This document shows positions 55,172 through 64,000 of a DNA stretch of 64,000 bases, piece after piece. Positions within the stretch are counted from its first letter, which is position 1. The number at the start of each line of letters is the position of its first letter. The DNA lies in NCBI GenBank assembly GCA_947453945.1, contig CANGJB010000002.1, positions 79,639 to 143,638 on the forward strand. Direction: 5' to 3'. The notes beneath the pieces were generated by a model, which searched no databases, was not told the DNA's origin, and was given only the letters and a program-made list of their open reading frames with translations. This DNA is from Sphingomonadaceae bacterium (GTDB lineage: Bacteria; Pseudomonadota; Alphaproteobacteria; Sphingomonadales; Sphingomonadaceae). Both the position numbers and the translations under genes were made by a program.

Positions 55172-55480
55172 GCCTGTTCCCCTCGCGCATCCCGACGGAC
55201 CATACCGGCAGGATGCACAATCCGCTGTGCAGACGGACTTTTAACCCACTGATCCTTGACATGTTGTTACCCGGGGCCAGTGGCGCACACTACCAGCGCA
55301 CCTGGGCATCGGCCGTATGGGCCCTGAGGGCCGCTTGGCCTTTTGAGGACCTGATCCCGTCACGCCCGCAAATGAGGTCCGGAATGATTGCCCCGTTCAG
55401 CGTATCCGCGCTGATCGAGCCTGACGGCAGCGGGGGGAGCCAGCTTCAAGCCGGGCCGAGGCACAGTTGCACATTAATAC
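55172..55480. other. Intergenic, no gene seen
   Basis: A 309-bp stretch between the PilZ gene and tRNA-Leu. No coding signal, hairpin terminator or known RNA was found. It should hold the PilZ promoter. Confidence 0.45.
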
Positions 55481-55565
55481 TGGTACGGACGGCGGGACTC
55501 GAACCCGCACGAGCTGTGCTCAAGGGATTTTAAGTCCCCTGCGTCTACCATTCCGCCACGTCCGC
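55481..55565 (-). tRNA. tRNA-Leu(UAA)
   Basis: An 85-base tRNA with a 7-bp acceptor stem (GCGGACG pairing CGTCCGT, G-U at the first pair), encoded CCA end, and T-arm GGGTTCGAGTCCC. The anticodon loop CTTAAAA gives anticodon UAA. A long variable arm (TTGAGCACAGCTCG region) fits a leucine tRNA. No integrase gene or duplicated end is nearby. Confidence 0.95.
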
Positions 55566-55715
55566 ACATGGTGGGCCCTGAACCGTTGGCCAGATCAGGC
55601 GCGGCGATGGCACAGCGCGGCGCGCACGGCAACGGGCGCGCAGCAATGAGCGCAATCGGGGCGCATATCGGGACGATGGGCCGGGCGGTCTTGGCGCGCC
55701 CTGCATGTCGCGCAG

Positions 55716-55997
55716 CTATTCGGCGTTGAGCCGCAGCCGCATGTCCTTGCCGGGCTTGAAATAGGGCACGCGCTTGCCTGGAACCTCGACTGAGTCGCCG
55801 GTCCGCGGGTTGCGTCCCTTGCGCGCGTCGCGTTCACGAGTGGAAAACGCACCGAACCCGCGCAATTCTACACGGCCACCTTCGGCGAGACGCTTTGCGA
55901 TCTCGTCAAAAAACACATCGACCACGCGTTCGATTTCTTCGCCGCGCATGCCCGGACTCTGTTTGGCAAGCACCTGCAACAATTCGGATCGGATCAT
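55716..55997 (-). CDS. ihfB: Integration host factor subunit beta
   Basis: A 93-residue DNA-bending protein that pairs with IhfA. The N-terminus MIRSELLQVLAKQSP and the DNA-binding arm GRNPRTGDSVEVPGKRVPYFK with its intercalating Pro are present. Starts at 55997, which gives the standard length; a longer frame adds 46 residues with no homology. IHF commonly serves sigma-54 promoters, and rpoN is in this window. Confidence 0.95.
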   Translation of the reverse strand: MIRSELLQVLAKQSPGMRGEEIERVVDVFFDEIAKRLAEGGRVELRGFGAFSTRERDARKGRNPRTGDSVEVPGKRVPYFKPGKDMRLRLNAE

Positions 55998-56180
55998 CCG
56001 TGTCCCCCCTAACTTTCCAGCCGGACTACGCGGACGCCCTTTGGGCTTGGGCCGCGCTGCCGACATCGCTCCTTCCGGGCGAGTCCCGGTCCGCTGGAGT
56101 AACGCGATATTGCCAGACGATTGGCGGCGCGGCAACTTATCTATCGTTAGATGGCAAGGGATTAGCGCGAGGGGCCTCGT

Positions 56181-56543
56181 TCAGGCCCGTTCGGGCTCAT
56201 CCAGGAGGTCGGCCGGATCGAGATGCAGCCGCCGCATCCGCGCCATTATTTCGGGCCATTCCTGCCGGAGGAAGGCCTCGCGCTCCCGCATGCGGAGGGT
56301 AGCGGCGGCACCCGGCACCACGAACATGCCAACTCCGCGCTGGACCGAAACCAGTCCTTCGTCCTGAAACTGCTGGTAGGCCTTGGCCACGGTCAAGGGG
56401 TTGGCCCCCTCCGACGCGGCATAGGCACGCACCGAAGGCAGCAAGGCCCCTTCGGCGAAACGGCCATCAAGGATCGCCGCCGCGATCTGATCACGCAGTT
56501 TGAGGTAGACTGGCCTTCCGGCGGAGGCGTTTGGCGAGGCCAT
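56181..56543 (-). CDS. GntR-family transcriptional regulator, YtrA-type
   Basis: A 120-residue regulator with an N-terminal winged helix (YLKLRDQIAAAILDGRFAEGALLPSVR; ANPLTVAKAYQQFQDEGLVSVQRGVGMFV, in order) and a short C-terminal helix pair, as in the YtrA subfamily that has no large ligand domain. Divergent from the peptide transporter across a 184-bp gap, so it is its likely regulator. Confidence 0.9.
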   Translation of the reverse strand: MASPNASAGRPVYLKLRDQIAAAILDGRFAEGALLPSVRAYAASEGANPLTVAKAYQQFQDEGLVSVQRGVGMFVVPGAAATLRMREREAFLRQEWPEIMARMRRLHLDPADLLDEPERA

Positions 56544-56727
56544 GGGTGATGCAGTGCCATAACACAGCGACGCACACAATCGGCGCGCAAGAAAGTTTCG
56601 CAAGCACCCCCACCAAGACAATGCTCCATCATCAGGCTAGCGCGTGACGCACGAAACCGACTTGCCCCCTGAAATGGCTTGAGAAATTGCGAGAAGAACC
56701 TTCCAAACGCGCGGTTTGGCGCTAATC

Positions 56728-58581
56728 ATGACGGAAAATCCGGGCCAAGGCGCGCAAGGGGAGCACATTCACGCCATGACAGATCCGCTTGGGGCCGCAG
56801 ATGCCGCCCTTTCGTCCGAGGGGAAGCGCGATGCCTCCTGGTTCGGACATCCGGTCCAGCTGGCGCGGCTCTTCACCACAGAGGCGATGGAGCGCTTTGG
56901 CTACTACGGCATGCGCGCGCTGCTCACGCTCTATCTCGCGCAGCACTTCCTCTTCAGCGATACTACCACCGCCGGCCTCTACGGCGGGTTTACCGCGCTC
57001 GTCTATCTGACCCCGCTGATCGGCGGCCTGATGGCCGACCGCTTCCTTGGCTCCAAACGCTCGGTCAAGTTCGGCGCGATCCTGATGAGTCTGGGCTATG
57101 CCGTGCTGTGTGTCTCCAGCACTGGCGGGGCGGCCAAGCCTTTCGCACTGATCGAGGGCCAGCGCTACGAAGTGACGGTTTCCGGCACGGGCGAGGCGCG
57201 CAAACAGTATGTCAGCGATCAGGGCGCAGCCCTTCAGATCAAGGGCAACGACGACAAATCGGTCTCGCTTTTGCGCGGTGATGGCAGCGAAGCACGCCGA
57301 ATCGCACCCGGCAAATTCGAACCGGGCGGCGAACGCCCCGCGCTCTACACCTTCTTCCTGATCTGTGGGCTTGCCCTCGTCACGGTGGGCAATGGCTTCT
57401 TCAAGCCCAATATCGCCACCATCGTCGGAGAGCTCTACGCGCAAGGCGACCGGCGGCGGGATGCGGGCTTCACCATTTTCTACATGGGCATCAACCTCGG
57501 CTCGCTGTTCTCCCAGATCCTGTGCCCGCTGCTGGCCGTGGGCATGGGCTCGTGGGGCGGGCTGGGCTGGTGGGCCGGCTTTGCCCTCGCGGGCGCGGGC
57601 ATGGGTGTCGCCTGGCTGCTGTTCCAGTTCGATGGCGGCAAGCTTGATGGCTTTGGCGAGCGGCCGGCGGATGCCAATCCGTCGCGCGATATCCTCGTCT
57701 ACATCGGCGCCCTGGCCGCAATACCGCTGGCCTATCTCCTGTTTGCCAATCTCATGGCCTATGTGAAGCCGCCTGAAAGCGCGGGCCTGCTTGGCTACAT
57801 TGCCAGCCTGCCGATCATGGGCAAGATCATGTTCGGCACGTTCCTCGTGGCGGTCCCCGGCATTCTCTTCTGGTCGTGGCGCAACGGCGATGCGCGGGAA
57901 CTCCAGATGATGGTTGCCGCCATGGTACTCATCACGTTCAACACCGTATTCTGGACGCTGTTCGAGCAGGCCGGCTCCTCGCTCACTTTGTTTGCCGATC
58001 GCAACACGGACATGAGCGTGTTCGGCCTGTTCTCGATCAGCGCCGGACAAACCCAGTTCTTCAATGCCTTCTTCATCGTCGCGCTCGCACCGCTCTTCTC
58101 CATGATGTGGGGCGCGCTTGCCCGGCGCGGGCTTGAACCTGGCATTCCGGTCAAGTTCGGCATAGCGCTGATCGGCGTCGGCCTGGGCTTCCTGTTCCTT
58201 GTCTGGGGCGCACAGTTTGCCGATGCCAACTTCAAGGTCGGCCTGTGGTGGCTCGCGGGGCTCTATCTCATCCACTCGATGGCCGAACTGTGCATTTCGC
58301 CGGTCGGCCTCTCAATGGTGACCAAGCTCTCAATCGCGCGGATCGTCGGCATGATGATGGGCACCTGGTATCTCTCGATCGCCGTCGCGCAATATGTTGC
58401 AGGCGTGGTGGCGCAGTTCGCCAGCGTCGAAACCGTGGGTGGCGAGGTGACCAATCTCAAGGTCAGCCTTGAAACCTATGTCGGCGTTTTCCAGACCATC
58501 GGCGAAGTTTCCGCGGTGATCGGCGTGATCCTGCTGGTGATTGCCGTGCCGCTGAAGCGGCTGATGCACGGTGTGAAGTGA
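56728..58581 (+). CDS. POT-family proton-coupled oligopeptide transporter
   Basis: Imports di- and tripeptides with protons. About 14 TM segments. Family signatures are ERFGYYGMRALLTLYL near residue 50 and FYMGINLGSLFSQIL in the middle. An extra region of about 50 residues (GQRYEVTVSGTGEARKQYV) sits between helices 3 and 4. The total is 617 residues from the ATG at 56728; a second ATG at 56776 is possible. It leads a probable operon with two amidohydrolases, so peptide-derived substrates are likely. Confidence 0.92.
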   Translation: MTENPGQGAQGEHIHAMTDPLGAADAALSSEGKRDASWFGHPVQLARLFTTEAMERFGYYGMRALLTLYLAQHFLFSDTTTAGLYGGFTALVYLTPLIGGLMADRFLGSKRSVKFGAILMSLGYAVLCVSSTGGAAKPFALIEGQRYEVTVSGTGEARKQYVSDQGAALQIKGNDDKSVSLLRGDGSEARRIAPGKFEPGGERPALYTFFLICGLALVTVGNGFFKPNIATIVGELYAQGDRRRDAGFTIFYMGINLGSLFSQILCPLLAVGMGSWGGLGWWAGFALAGAGMGVAWLLFQFDGGKLDGFGERPADANPSRDILVYIGALAAIPLAYLLFANLMAYVKPPESAGLLGYIASLPIMGKIMFGTFLVAVPGILFWSWRNGDARELQMMVAAMVLITFNTVFWTLFEQAGSSLTLFADRNTDMSVFGLFSISAGQTQFFNAFFIVALAPLFSMMWGALARRGLEPGIPVKFGIALIGVGLGFLFLVWGAQFADANFKVGLWWLAGLYLIHSMAELCISPVGLSMVTKLSIARIVGMMMGTWYLSIAVAQYVAGVVAQFASVETVGGEVTNLKVSLETYVGVFQTIGEVSAVIGVILLVIAVPLKRLMHGVK

Positions 58582-58600
58582 TGGGTTTGGAGTGAAGCGG

Positions 58601-60004
58601 ATGCCGGTGATCAAGACCATTGGCCGCGCGGCCACCCATACGCTGGCAGTCATTGCCCTGCTCGCTTCGTCCACGTCGGGCATGGCAGAAACGCGGCCCG
58701 CTCGAGCAGCCGCCCCGGTCTGGCAGGAAAACCCCTACCCCTCAACCTACAAGCCCTATCCGGGCGAGCCGACCGCCATCGTCGGCGCCACGGTGCTAGA
58801 TGGCACCGGCAGTGAGATTGCGAACGGCACCGTGCTGCTGCAGGGCGGCAAGATCCTGGCCGTGGGCGATGCACGGCTCGCCGTGCCGGAAGGCTTTCGC
58901 CGCGTGGACGGCACCGGCAAGTTCGTCACCCCCGGCGTGATCGACATCCATAGCCATCTCGGCGTCTATGCGAGCCCGCAAGTCGCCGCGCATTCTGACG
59001 GCAATGAAGCGACCGCGCCCACCACCCCGCAAGTCTGGGCCGAACACAGCGTCTGGCCGCAGGACCCGGGCTTTTCCCGCGCGCTGACAAATGGCGGCGT
59101 GACGGCGATGCAGATCCTGCCCGGCTCGGCAAATCTCATCGGCGGGCGCTCGGTCGTGCTCAAGAACGTCTATGCCCGCACTGTGCAGGCGATGAAGTTT
59201 CCGGGCGCGCCCTATGGCATGAAGATGGCCTGCGGGGAGAACCCCAAGCGCGTTTACGGCGGGAAGGGCCAGATGCCTTCCACGCGCATGGGCAACATGG
59301 CGGTGGACCGGCAGACCTGGATCAAGGCCGCCGAGTATCGCAAGAAGCGCGCTGAAGGGAAGCTGACGGACCGCGACCTTGCCATGGACACGATGGCCGA
59401 CGTGCTGGACGGCAAGATCCTTGTCCAGAACCATTGCTACCGGGCCGACGAGATGGCGCAGGTCATCGATATGGCCAAGGAGTTCGGCTACAAGGTCACG
59501 GCCTTCCACCACGCGGTTGAGGCCTACAAGATCGGTGATCTGCTCAAGGAAAACGGCATTTGCGCAGCGATCTGGGCAGACTGGTGGGGCTTCAAGATGG
59601 AGGCTTTCGACGCCATCCCGGAAAACGCCGCACTGCTTGCCGATGCGGGCGCCTGCGTGATCATCCATTCGGACGATGCGAACGGCATCCAGCGGCTCAA
59701 CCAGGAAGCCGCCAAAGCGCGCGCGGCCGGGAAGCGCATGGGGGTAGACATATCCGACGGGCAAGTGATCCGCTGGATCACGCTCAATCCGGCGCGCGCG
59801 CTAGGCATCGACCAGCAGACCGGCAGCCTGACGCAAGGCAAGATGGGCGATGTGGTGCTGTGGAACGGCAATCCGCTCTCAGTCTATTCGCGGCCCGAGA
59901 AGGTGTGGATCGACGGCGCACTGCTGTTCGACACGGCCGATCCCGCGCGCAGACCGGTGAGCGATTTCGAACTGGGCCTGCCGGGTGAGGGAGACGTGAA
60001 ATGA
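58601..60004 (+). CDS. Secreted amidohydrolase, metal site intact
   Basis: An exported amidohydrolase/imidazolonepropionase-like enzyme of 467 residues with a signal peptide (TLAVIALLASSTSGMA). Metal ligands are visible: HxH in VIDIHSHLG, His in VQNHCYRADEM, His in VTAFHHAVEAY, and Asp in IIHSDDANG. The ATG at 58601 has TTGGAG eight bases upstream. Its stop overlaps the start of the second amidohydrolase by four bases. A role in breaking down peptides or cyclic amides imported by the adjacent transporter is inferred. Confidence 0.88.
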   Translation: MPVIKTIGRAATHTLAVIALLASSTSGMAETRPARAAAPVWQENPYPSTYKPYPGEPTAIVGATVLDGTGSEIANGTVLLQGGKILAVGDARLAVPEGFRRVDGTGKFVTPGVIDIHSHLGVYASPQVAAHSDGNEATAPTTPQVWAEHSVWPQDPGFSRALTNGGVTAMQILPGSANLIGGRSVVLKNVYARTVQAMKFPGAPYGMKMACGENPKRVYGGKGQMPSTRMGNMAVDRQTWIKAAEYRKKRAEGKLTDRDLAMDTMADVLDGKILVQNHCYRADEMAQVIDMAKEFGYKVTAFHHAVEAYKIGDLLKENGICAAIWADWWGFKMEAFDAIPENAALLADAGACVIIHSDDANGIQRLNQEAAKARAAGKRMGVDISDGQVIRWITLNPARALGIDQQTGSLTQGKMGDVVLWNGNPLSVYSRPEKVWIDGALLFDTADPARRPVSDFELGLPGEGDVK

Positions 60005-61362
60005 TCCGCTCCCCCACGCACATCGGCGCCCGTTTTGGCACGCTTTTGGCCGCACTGCTCATGGCAGGCACGACCCACGCCGCCCCAGCGCCCGCATCGC
60101 CCCCATCCGGCGATTTCGCCGTGACCAACGCCACCATCGCAATCGGTGATGGCAGTGCGCCAATCACCGGCGGCGCATTAGTGGTGCGCGGCGGCAAGAT
60201 CGTCGCGGCGGGCAAGAACGTTGTGGTTCCCGCCGGAATCCCGGTCATCGACGGCACCGGCAAATGGGTAACCCCGGGCCTTGTCACCGCAATGACCGAC
60301 CTTGGCCTGCTCGATGTGGGCGGGGTTGACGAGAGCAACGACAGCTACGCCGCAACCGCGCGCTTTTCGGCCGCGCTCGATGTTTCGATGGCGATCGATC
60401 CCGATGCGCCGCCGGTGGCGATCAGCCGGGCCAGCGGGATCACCCGCGCCGGCATCGCCCCCATCGCGGGCAATGCCATCTTTGCCGGGCAAGGCGCGGT
60501 GATCGATCTGGCTCAAAACGGCCCCGGGACAATCCACCCCCGCGCGTTCCAGTTGGTCGAACTTGGCGAACGCGGGGCTGAACTTGCCGGCGGCAGCCGT
60601 GTTGCCGCGCAGGCGCTGTTGCGCAACGGCCTGCGGGAAGCGCGCGAGCTTGCGGAGCGCAGGACCGACAAGGTTGCAGGCACCGGGACATCGGCGCAGC
60701 CCGCCGATGCCCTGCTCACCCGGTTCGATGCCGCAGCGCTCATCCCGGTGGTGACAGGCCGCCAGCCGCTCTTCGTCCATGTCGAACGCGCGGCCGATAT
60801 CCACGGCGTACTCGCCCTCGGCCGCGAGTTTCCTGCGCTTCGGCTGGTGATCGTAGGCGCGGGCGAAGGCTGGCGCGTGGCAAGCGAACTGGCGGCAGCC
60901 AAAGTGCCGGTGCTGGCCAGCGCGCTCGCAGACTTGCCCGGCACCTTCGAAACCTTGGCTGCCACCCAGTCCAATGTCGGCCGGATGACGGCAGCGGGCG
61001 TGCGGGTCGCGATCGGCGGTTTCTATGACAACGACCAGCCGCGCTACGCGACGCAGTTTGCCGGCAACCTCGTCGGACTGTCGCGTGTGCCGGGTGCGGC
61101 CGGGCTGAGCTGGGGCCAGGCCCTTGCAGCGATCACCTCGATCCCTGCGGAGATCCTCGGTGAAGGCGGATCCATCGGGAGCTTGCGGCCCGGCTATGCG
61201 GCCGATGTGGTCCTGTGGGACAGTGACCCGCTGGAGATATCTGCCACTCCGGTTGCGATATACATCGACGGCAAAGCGCAATCTTTGGTAACGCATCAGT
61301 CACGCTTGCGCCAAAGGTATCGACACCCGAATGAAGGGGCGCTGCCAAAGGCGTACGAATAA
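60001..61362 (+). CDS. Secreted amidohydrolase-like protein lacking the HxH metal motif
   Basis: A 453-residue exported homologue of the preceding gene. A signal peptide is at residues 1-27. At the position of the HxH motif it has GLVTAMTDLG, so the first two metal ligands are absent, and the final Asp site is altered (VAIGGFYDNDQ). One His is retained in LFVHVERAADI. The C-terminal TIM-barrel closure GYAADVVLWDSDPLE is conserved. It may be a non-catalytic partner of the first enzyme. Coupled by a 4-bp overlap. Confidence 0.85.
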   Translation: MIRSPTHIGARFGTLLAALLMAGTTHAAPAPASPPSGDFAVTNATIAIGDGSAPITGGALVVRGGKIVAAGKNVVVPAGIPVIDGTGKWVTPGLVTAMTDLGLLDVGGVDESNDSYAATARFSAALDVSMAIDPDAPPVAISRASGITRAGIAPIAGNAIFAGQGAVIDLAQNGPGTIHPRAFQLVELGERGAELAGGSRVAAQALLRNGLREARELAERRTDKVAGTGTSAQPADALLTRFDAAALIPVVTGRQPLFVHVERAADIHGVLALGREFPALRLVIVGAGEGWRVASELAAAKVPVLASALADLPGTFETLAATQSNVGRMTAAGVRVAIGGFYDNDQPRYATQFAGNLVGLSRVPGAAGLSWGQALAAITSIPAEILGEGGSIGSLRPGYAADVVLWDSDPLEISATPVAIYIDGKAQSLVTHQSRLRQRYRHPNEGALPKAYE

Positions 61363-61418
61363 ACATCATTGCTCAATTCCGACTTCGGCAGAAGCAATGA
61401 TCACGGGGGGACTCAGCC

Positions 61419-62105
61419 GTGGATTTTGCAACTATTGCTCTTGCCTTGGGCATGATTGCCTTTGTTGGCTCGCACTTGCTGATGTCACATCCCTGGCGCG
61501 CAAAGCTCGTCCGGCAATTCGGGCCCGGCGGATTCCTGGGCGTCTATTCCCTCGTTTCACTGGTCACGTTCAGCGGGGCGGTGCTCGCGTTCGGGAAGGC
61601 GGCGGCCACGCCGCAGCTGTGGGACGGGCAAGCGCTGATCCCATGGGTCATCGCCTCGCTGCTCACGCTGGTTGCCTCCGCGCTGTTTCTGGCCTCGTTT
61701 GCTGGTAATCCTGCCCTCGCCGGGACTGACGTGTCCGGCCTTTCGACCCGGCTGCCGCACGGTGCCTTCAAGGTCACGCGGCACCCGATGATGTCGTCCT
61801 TCACATTGTGGGGCCTGGCGCACATCCTCGTTGCACCGAGCGCGCGCACCATCATCCTGTCGGGCGGGGTGATCGCGCTCGCGGTCATCGGCTCACGCGG
61901 GCAGGATGCCAAGAAGGCGGCGCTGCACGGTCAGGATTGGCGTGTGTGGATGAAGCGCACTTCGTTCCTGCCCAATCCTGCCGCGTTCGGGCATCTGGGC
62001 CTTTATTGGGTCGGCGCGGTCCCGCTCTGGTTCCTGTTCACGTGGATGCACCTCAAGATCGCGATGATCCCAGCCGGGCCTTGGCTCTGGCTCCAGCAGT
62101 ATTGA
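61419..62105 (+). CDS. NnrU family membrane protein
   Basis: A 228-residue protein with about five or six TM helices. The NnrU signature is present: SHPWRAKLV at the start, LFLASFAGNP in the middle and VTRHPMMSSFTLWGLAHI. The family is linked to nitric-oxide or nitrite metabolism in some proteobacteria and is related to isoprenylcysteine methyltransferases. No denitrification genes are in the window. GTG start. Confidence 0.85.
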   Translation: MDFATIALALGMIAFVGSHLLMSHPWRAKLVRQFGPGGFLGVYSLVSLVTFSGAVLAFGKAAATPQLWDGQALIPWVIASLLTLVASALFLASFAGNPALAGTDVSGLSTRLPHGAFKVTRHPMMSSFTLWGLAHILVAPSARTIILSGGVIALAVIGSRGQDAKKAALHGQDWRVWMKRTSFLPNPAAFGHLGLYWVGAVPLWFLFTWMHLKIAMIPAGPWLWLQQY

Positions 62106-62114
62106 GGCAACCTG

Positions 62115-62136
62115 GCGCGCGCGATCAGGCGCGCGC
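62115..62136. terminator. Bidirectional 8-bp GC hairpin between nnrU-like gene and dxs
   Basis: GCGCGCGC is repeated as its own complement with a 6-base loop (GATCAG). It covers the dxs stop codon and lies 10 bp past the NnrU-family stop. No T-run. Confidence 0.4.
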
Positions 62137-64000
62137 TTCCTGAACACCTGCGCTGTTGTGACGCAGCGCCTTCAGCACCGTATCGACTATCTGCGGAGCG
62201 TTAAGCCCGGCCGTATCGTATTGCTTGTCCGGCGCATCCTGATCCTGGAACACATCTGGCAGGCGCATCGTACGGATACGCAGGCCCGCATCGGTAAGAC
62301 CTTCGTCGCTCGCCATCGTCAGCACATGGGCGCCGAGCCCGCCGATCGAGCCTTCCTCAACCGTGACCACGACATCGTGGGATGCCATCAGGCGGCGGAT
62401 GAGCGCTTCATCAAGCGGCTTGGCAAAGCGCAAATCGGCCACCGTGGTCGAGAGTCCCTTGGCATCGAGCAGATCGGCCGCCTTGATCGCCTCTGCAAGG
62501 CGAGTGCCGAGCGTGAGAATCGCCACCTTGCTGCCTTCGCGGACCACGCGGCCCTTGCCGATCTCGAGCCGCTCGGGAACCTCGGGCAGGGGCACGCCCA
62601 CGCCGTTGCCGCGCGGATAGCGGAACGCGATGGGTCCGCTGTCATGGCAGGCGGCAGTGTGGACCATATGGACAAGCTCAGCCTCGTCAGCTGCGGCCAT
62701 GACCACGAGGTTGGGCAGCGTGGCAAGGTAGGTCACATCGAACGAACCGGCGTGAGTAGCGCCGTCAGCACCGACGAGGCCAGCACGATCGATCGCAAAG
62801 CGCACCGGCAGATTCTGGATGGCCACATCGTGCACCACCTGATCATAGGCGCGCTGCAGGAAGGTCGAATAGATCGCGCAGAACGGCCGCATCCCTTGCG
62901 CGGCAAGCCCCGCCGCGAATGTCACCGCATGCTGTTCGGCAATGCCGACGTCGAAATGACGCTCGGGGTAAGTCTTGGCGAACTTGTCGAGCCCCGTGCC
63001 CGAAGGCATGGCTGCGGTGATCGCGCAGATGGTTGAATCGCGCGCGGCTTCAGCCATCAGAGCCTGCGCGAACACGCCGGTATAGCTTGGCGGGCCAGCC
63101 ACGCTCTTGGCCTGCTCGCCGGTAATGACGTCAAACTTCTGCACGCCGTGGTATTTGTCTGCAGCGTTTTCGGCGGGGGCGTAGCCCTTGCCCTTCTGCG
63201 TAACGACATGGACAAGGCATGGCCCTTCGGCAGCATCGCGCACGTTTTCCAGCACCGGGATCAACTGATCGAGATTGTGCCCATCGATCGGGCCGACGTA
63301 GTAGAAGCCGAGTTCTTCGAACAAGGTACCGCCCATCGCCATGCCGCGGGCAAATTCGTCAGTCTTGCGGGCTGCCTTGTGCAGCGGCTCGGGCAACCGG
63401 CGCGAGATCGCCTTGAGCAACTCGCGCAGCTCAAGGAACGGGCGCGACGAGACAAGCCGCGCAAGGTAGGCCGAAAGCCCGCCCACCGGCGGCGCGATCG
63501 ACATGTCGTTGTCGTTGAGGATGACGACGAGGCGGTTGCCGGCCTCAGCCGCATTGTTCATCGCCTCGTAGGCCATGCCAGCGCTCATCGCGCCATCGCC
63601 GATGACGGCAATGCCCTTGCCAGGCTCGCCCTTCAGCTTGTTGGCTATGGCAAAGCCCAAGGCCGCAGAAATCGAGGTGGACGAGTGCGCCGTGCCGAAC
63701 GGATCGTATTCGCTCTCGGTGCGCTTCGTGAAGCCGGAAAGCCCGCCGCCCTGGCGCAACGTGCGCATGCGGCTGCGGCGGCCAGTGAGAATCTTGTGGG
63801 GATAAGCCTGGTGGCCCACATCCCAGATCAACCGGTCGCGCGGTGTATCAAACACATAGTGCAGCGCAGTGGTCAGCTCGACCACACCGAGTCCGGAGCC
63901 GAGATGCCCGCCGGTCTGGCCGACGGTGGCGATCATTTCATCGCGCAATTCATCGGCGAGTTGGCGCAATTGCGAAGGCTGGAGCTTGCGAAGGTCGTCA
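62125..64000 (-). CDS. dxs: 1-deoxy-D-xylulose-5-phosphate synthase, 5' end outside the window
   Basis: Thiamine-diphosphate enzyme that condenses pyruvate and glyceraldehyde 3-phosphate, the first step of the MEP isoprenoid pathway; in carotenoid-making sphingomonads it feeds pigment synthesis. ThDP motif is [18 protein letters not shown], and the transketolase domain has [20 protein letters not shown] and [11 protein letters not shown]. The frame is open to the window edge with [19 protein letters not shown], so about 10-20 residues including the start are missing. An internal TTG at 63969 is not a credible start. Confidence 0.93.
   Translation of the reverse strand, partial: DDLRKLQPSQLRQLADELRDEMIATVGQTGGHLGSGLGVVELTTALHYVFDTPRDRLIWDVGHQAYPHKILTGRRSRMRTLRQGGGLSGFTKRTESEYDPFGTAHSSTSISAALGFAIANKLKGEPGKGIAVIGDGAMSAGMAYEAMNNAAEAGNRLVVILNDNDMSIAPPVGGLSAYLARLVSSRPFLELRELLKAISRRLPEPLHKAARKTDEFARGMAMGGTLFEELGFYYVGPIDGHNLDQLIPVLENVRDAAEGPCLVHVVTQKGKGYAPAENAADKYHGVQKFDVITGEQAKSVAGPPSYTGVFAQALMAEAARDSTICAITAAMPSGTGLDKFAKTYPERHFDVGIAEQHAVTFAAGLAAQGMRPFCAIYSTFLQRAYDQVVHDVAIQNLPVRFAIDRAGLVGADGATHAGSFDVTYLATLPNLVVMAAADEAELVHMVHTAACHDSGPIAFRYPRGNGVGVPLPEVPERLEIGKGRVVREGSKVAILTLGTRLAEAIKAADLLDAKGLSTTVADLRFAKPLDEALIRRLMASHDVVVTVEEGSIGGLGAHVLTMASDEGLTDAGLRIRTMRLPDVFQDQDAPDKQYDTAGLNAPQIVDTVLKALRHNSAGVQEARA

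Noticed and set aside
55481..55565. tRNA-Leu as an integration site of a genomic island
   Set aside because: No integrase and no duplicated tRNA end in the flanks; both sides are ordinary core genes.

Overview
The window is GC-rich chromosomal DNA from an alphaproteobacterium, most likely a sphingomonad (Novosphingobium, Sphingobium or Erythrobacter type). Support comes from a full-length CtrA cell-cycle regulator, a PopZ/DUF2497 protein, a DUF4167 protein, IhfB, class I fumarase, a dense set of TonB-dependent receptors and secreted peptidases, and an lptB-rpoN pair. The genus is inference. No IS element, prophage, integrase or CRISPR array was seen. One tRNA is present, tRNA-Leu(UAA).

Layout. 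0-5 kb: secreted alkyl sulfatase, DEAD-box RNA helicase, and a small unknown gene behind a CtrA-like box. 5-9 kb: a metal-uptake operon (DUF2946 protein, siderophore-type TonB receptor, PepSY membrane protein). 9-16.9 kb, mostly minus strand: trmB, a second TonB receptor, ctrA, a TPR/CcmI-like protein, rpoN and lptB. 17-22.3 kb: small membrane protein, pmbA, ppa, DUF1345 protein and M61 aminopeptidase. 22.3-29.5 kb, plus strand: tightly overlapped hisS-prfA-prmC, a 308-bp hairpin-rich leader before the DUF4167 gene, lnt, and metK behind a perfect palindrome. 29.5-30.9 kb: an AT-richer stretch with two unrecognised exported proteins and strong hairpins. 31-35.4 kb: a phosphotransferase/acyl-CoA dehydrogenase pair, a class A beta-lactamase-like protein and a small lipoprotein. 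35.6-43 kb: polA, a ClpP-like periplasmic protein, a ComM-type ATPase and a LytTR/LytS-type two-component pair. 43-50.4 kb: fumarase, a degenerate isoaspartyl methyltransferase overlapping tolC, the PopZ-like gene, thioesterase, ferredoxin, CBS protein, erpA and xth. 50.4-54.4 kb: an FAD oxidoreductase, a GtrA flippase and a large membrane protein broken by one in-frame TGA. 54.5-64 kb: PilZ protein, tRNA-Leu, ihfB, a GntR regulator divergent from a peptide transporter plus two amidohydrolases, NnrU, and dxs running off the right end.

Most of the content is housekeeping. The points most worth checking are the switch-like hairpins upstream of the DUF4167 gene, its six-unit coding repeat, the single in-frame stop in the membrane protein, the beta-lactamase fold lacking any Glu in its omega-loop region, the pairing of an intact and a metal-ligand-poor amidohydrolase, and candidate cell-cycle sites (CtrA boxes, GANTC pairs).
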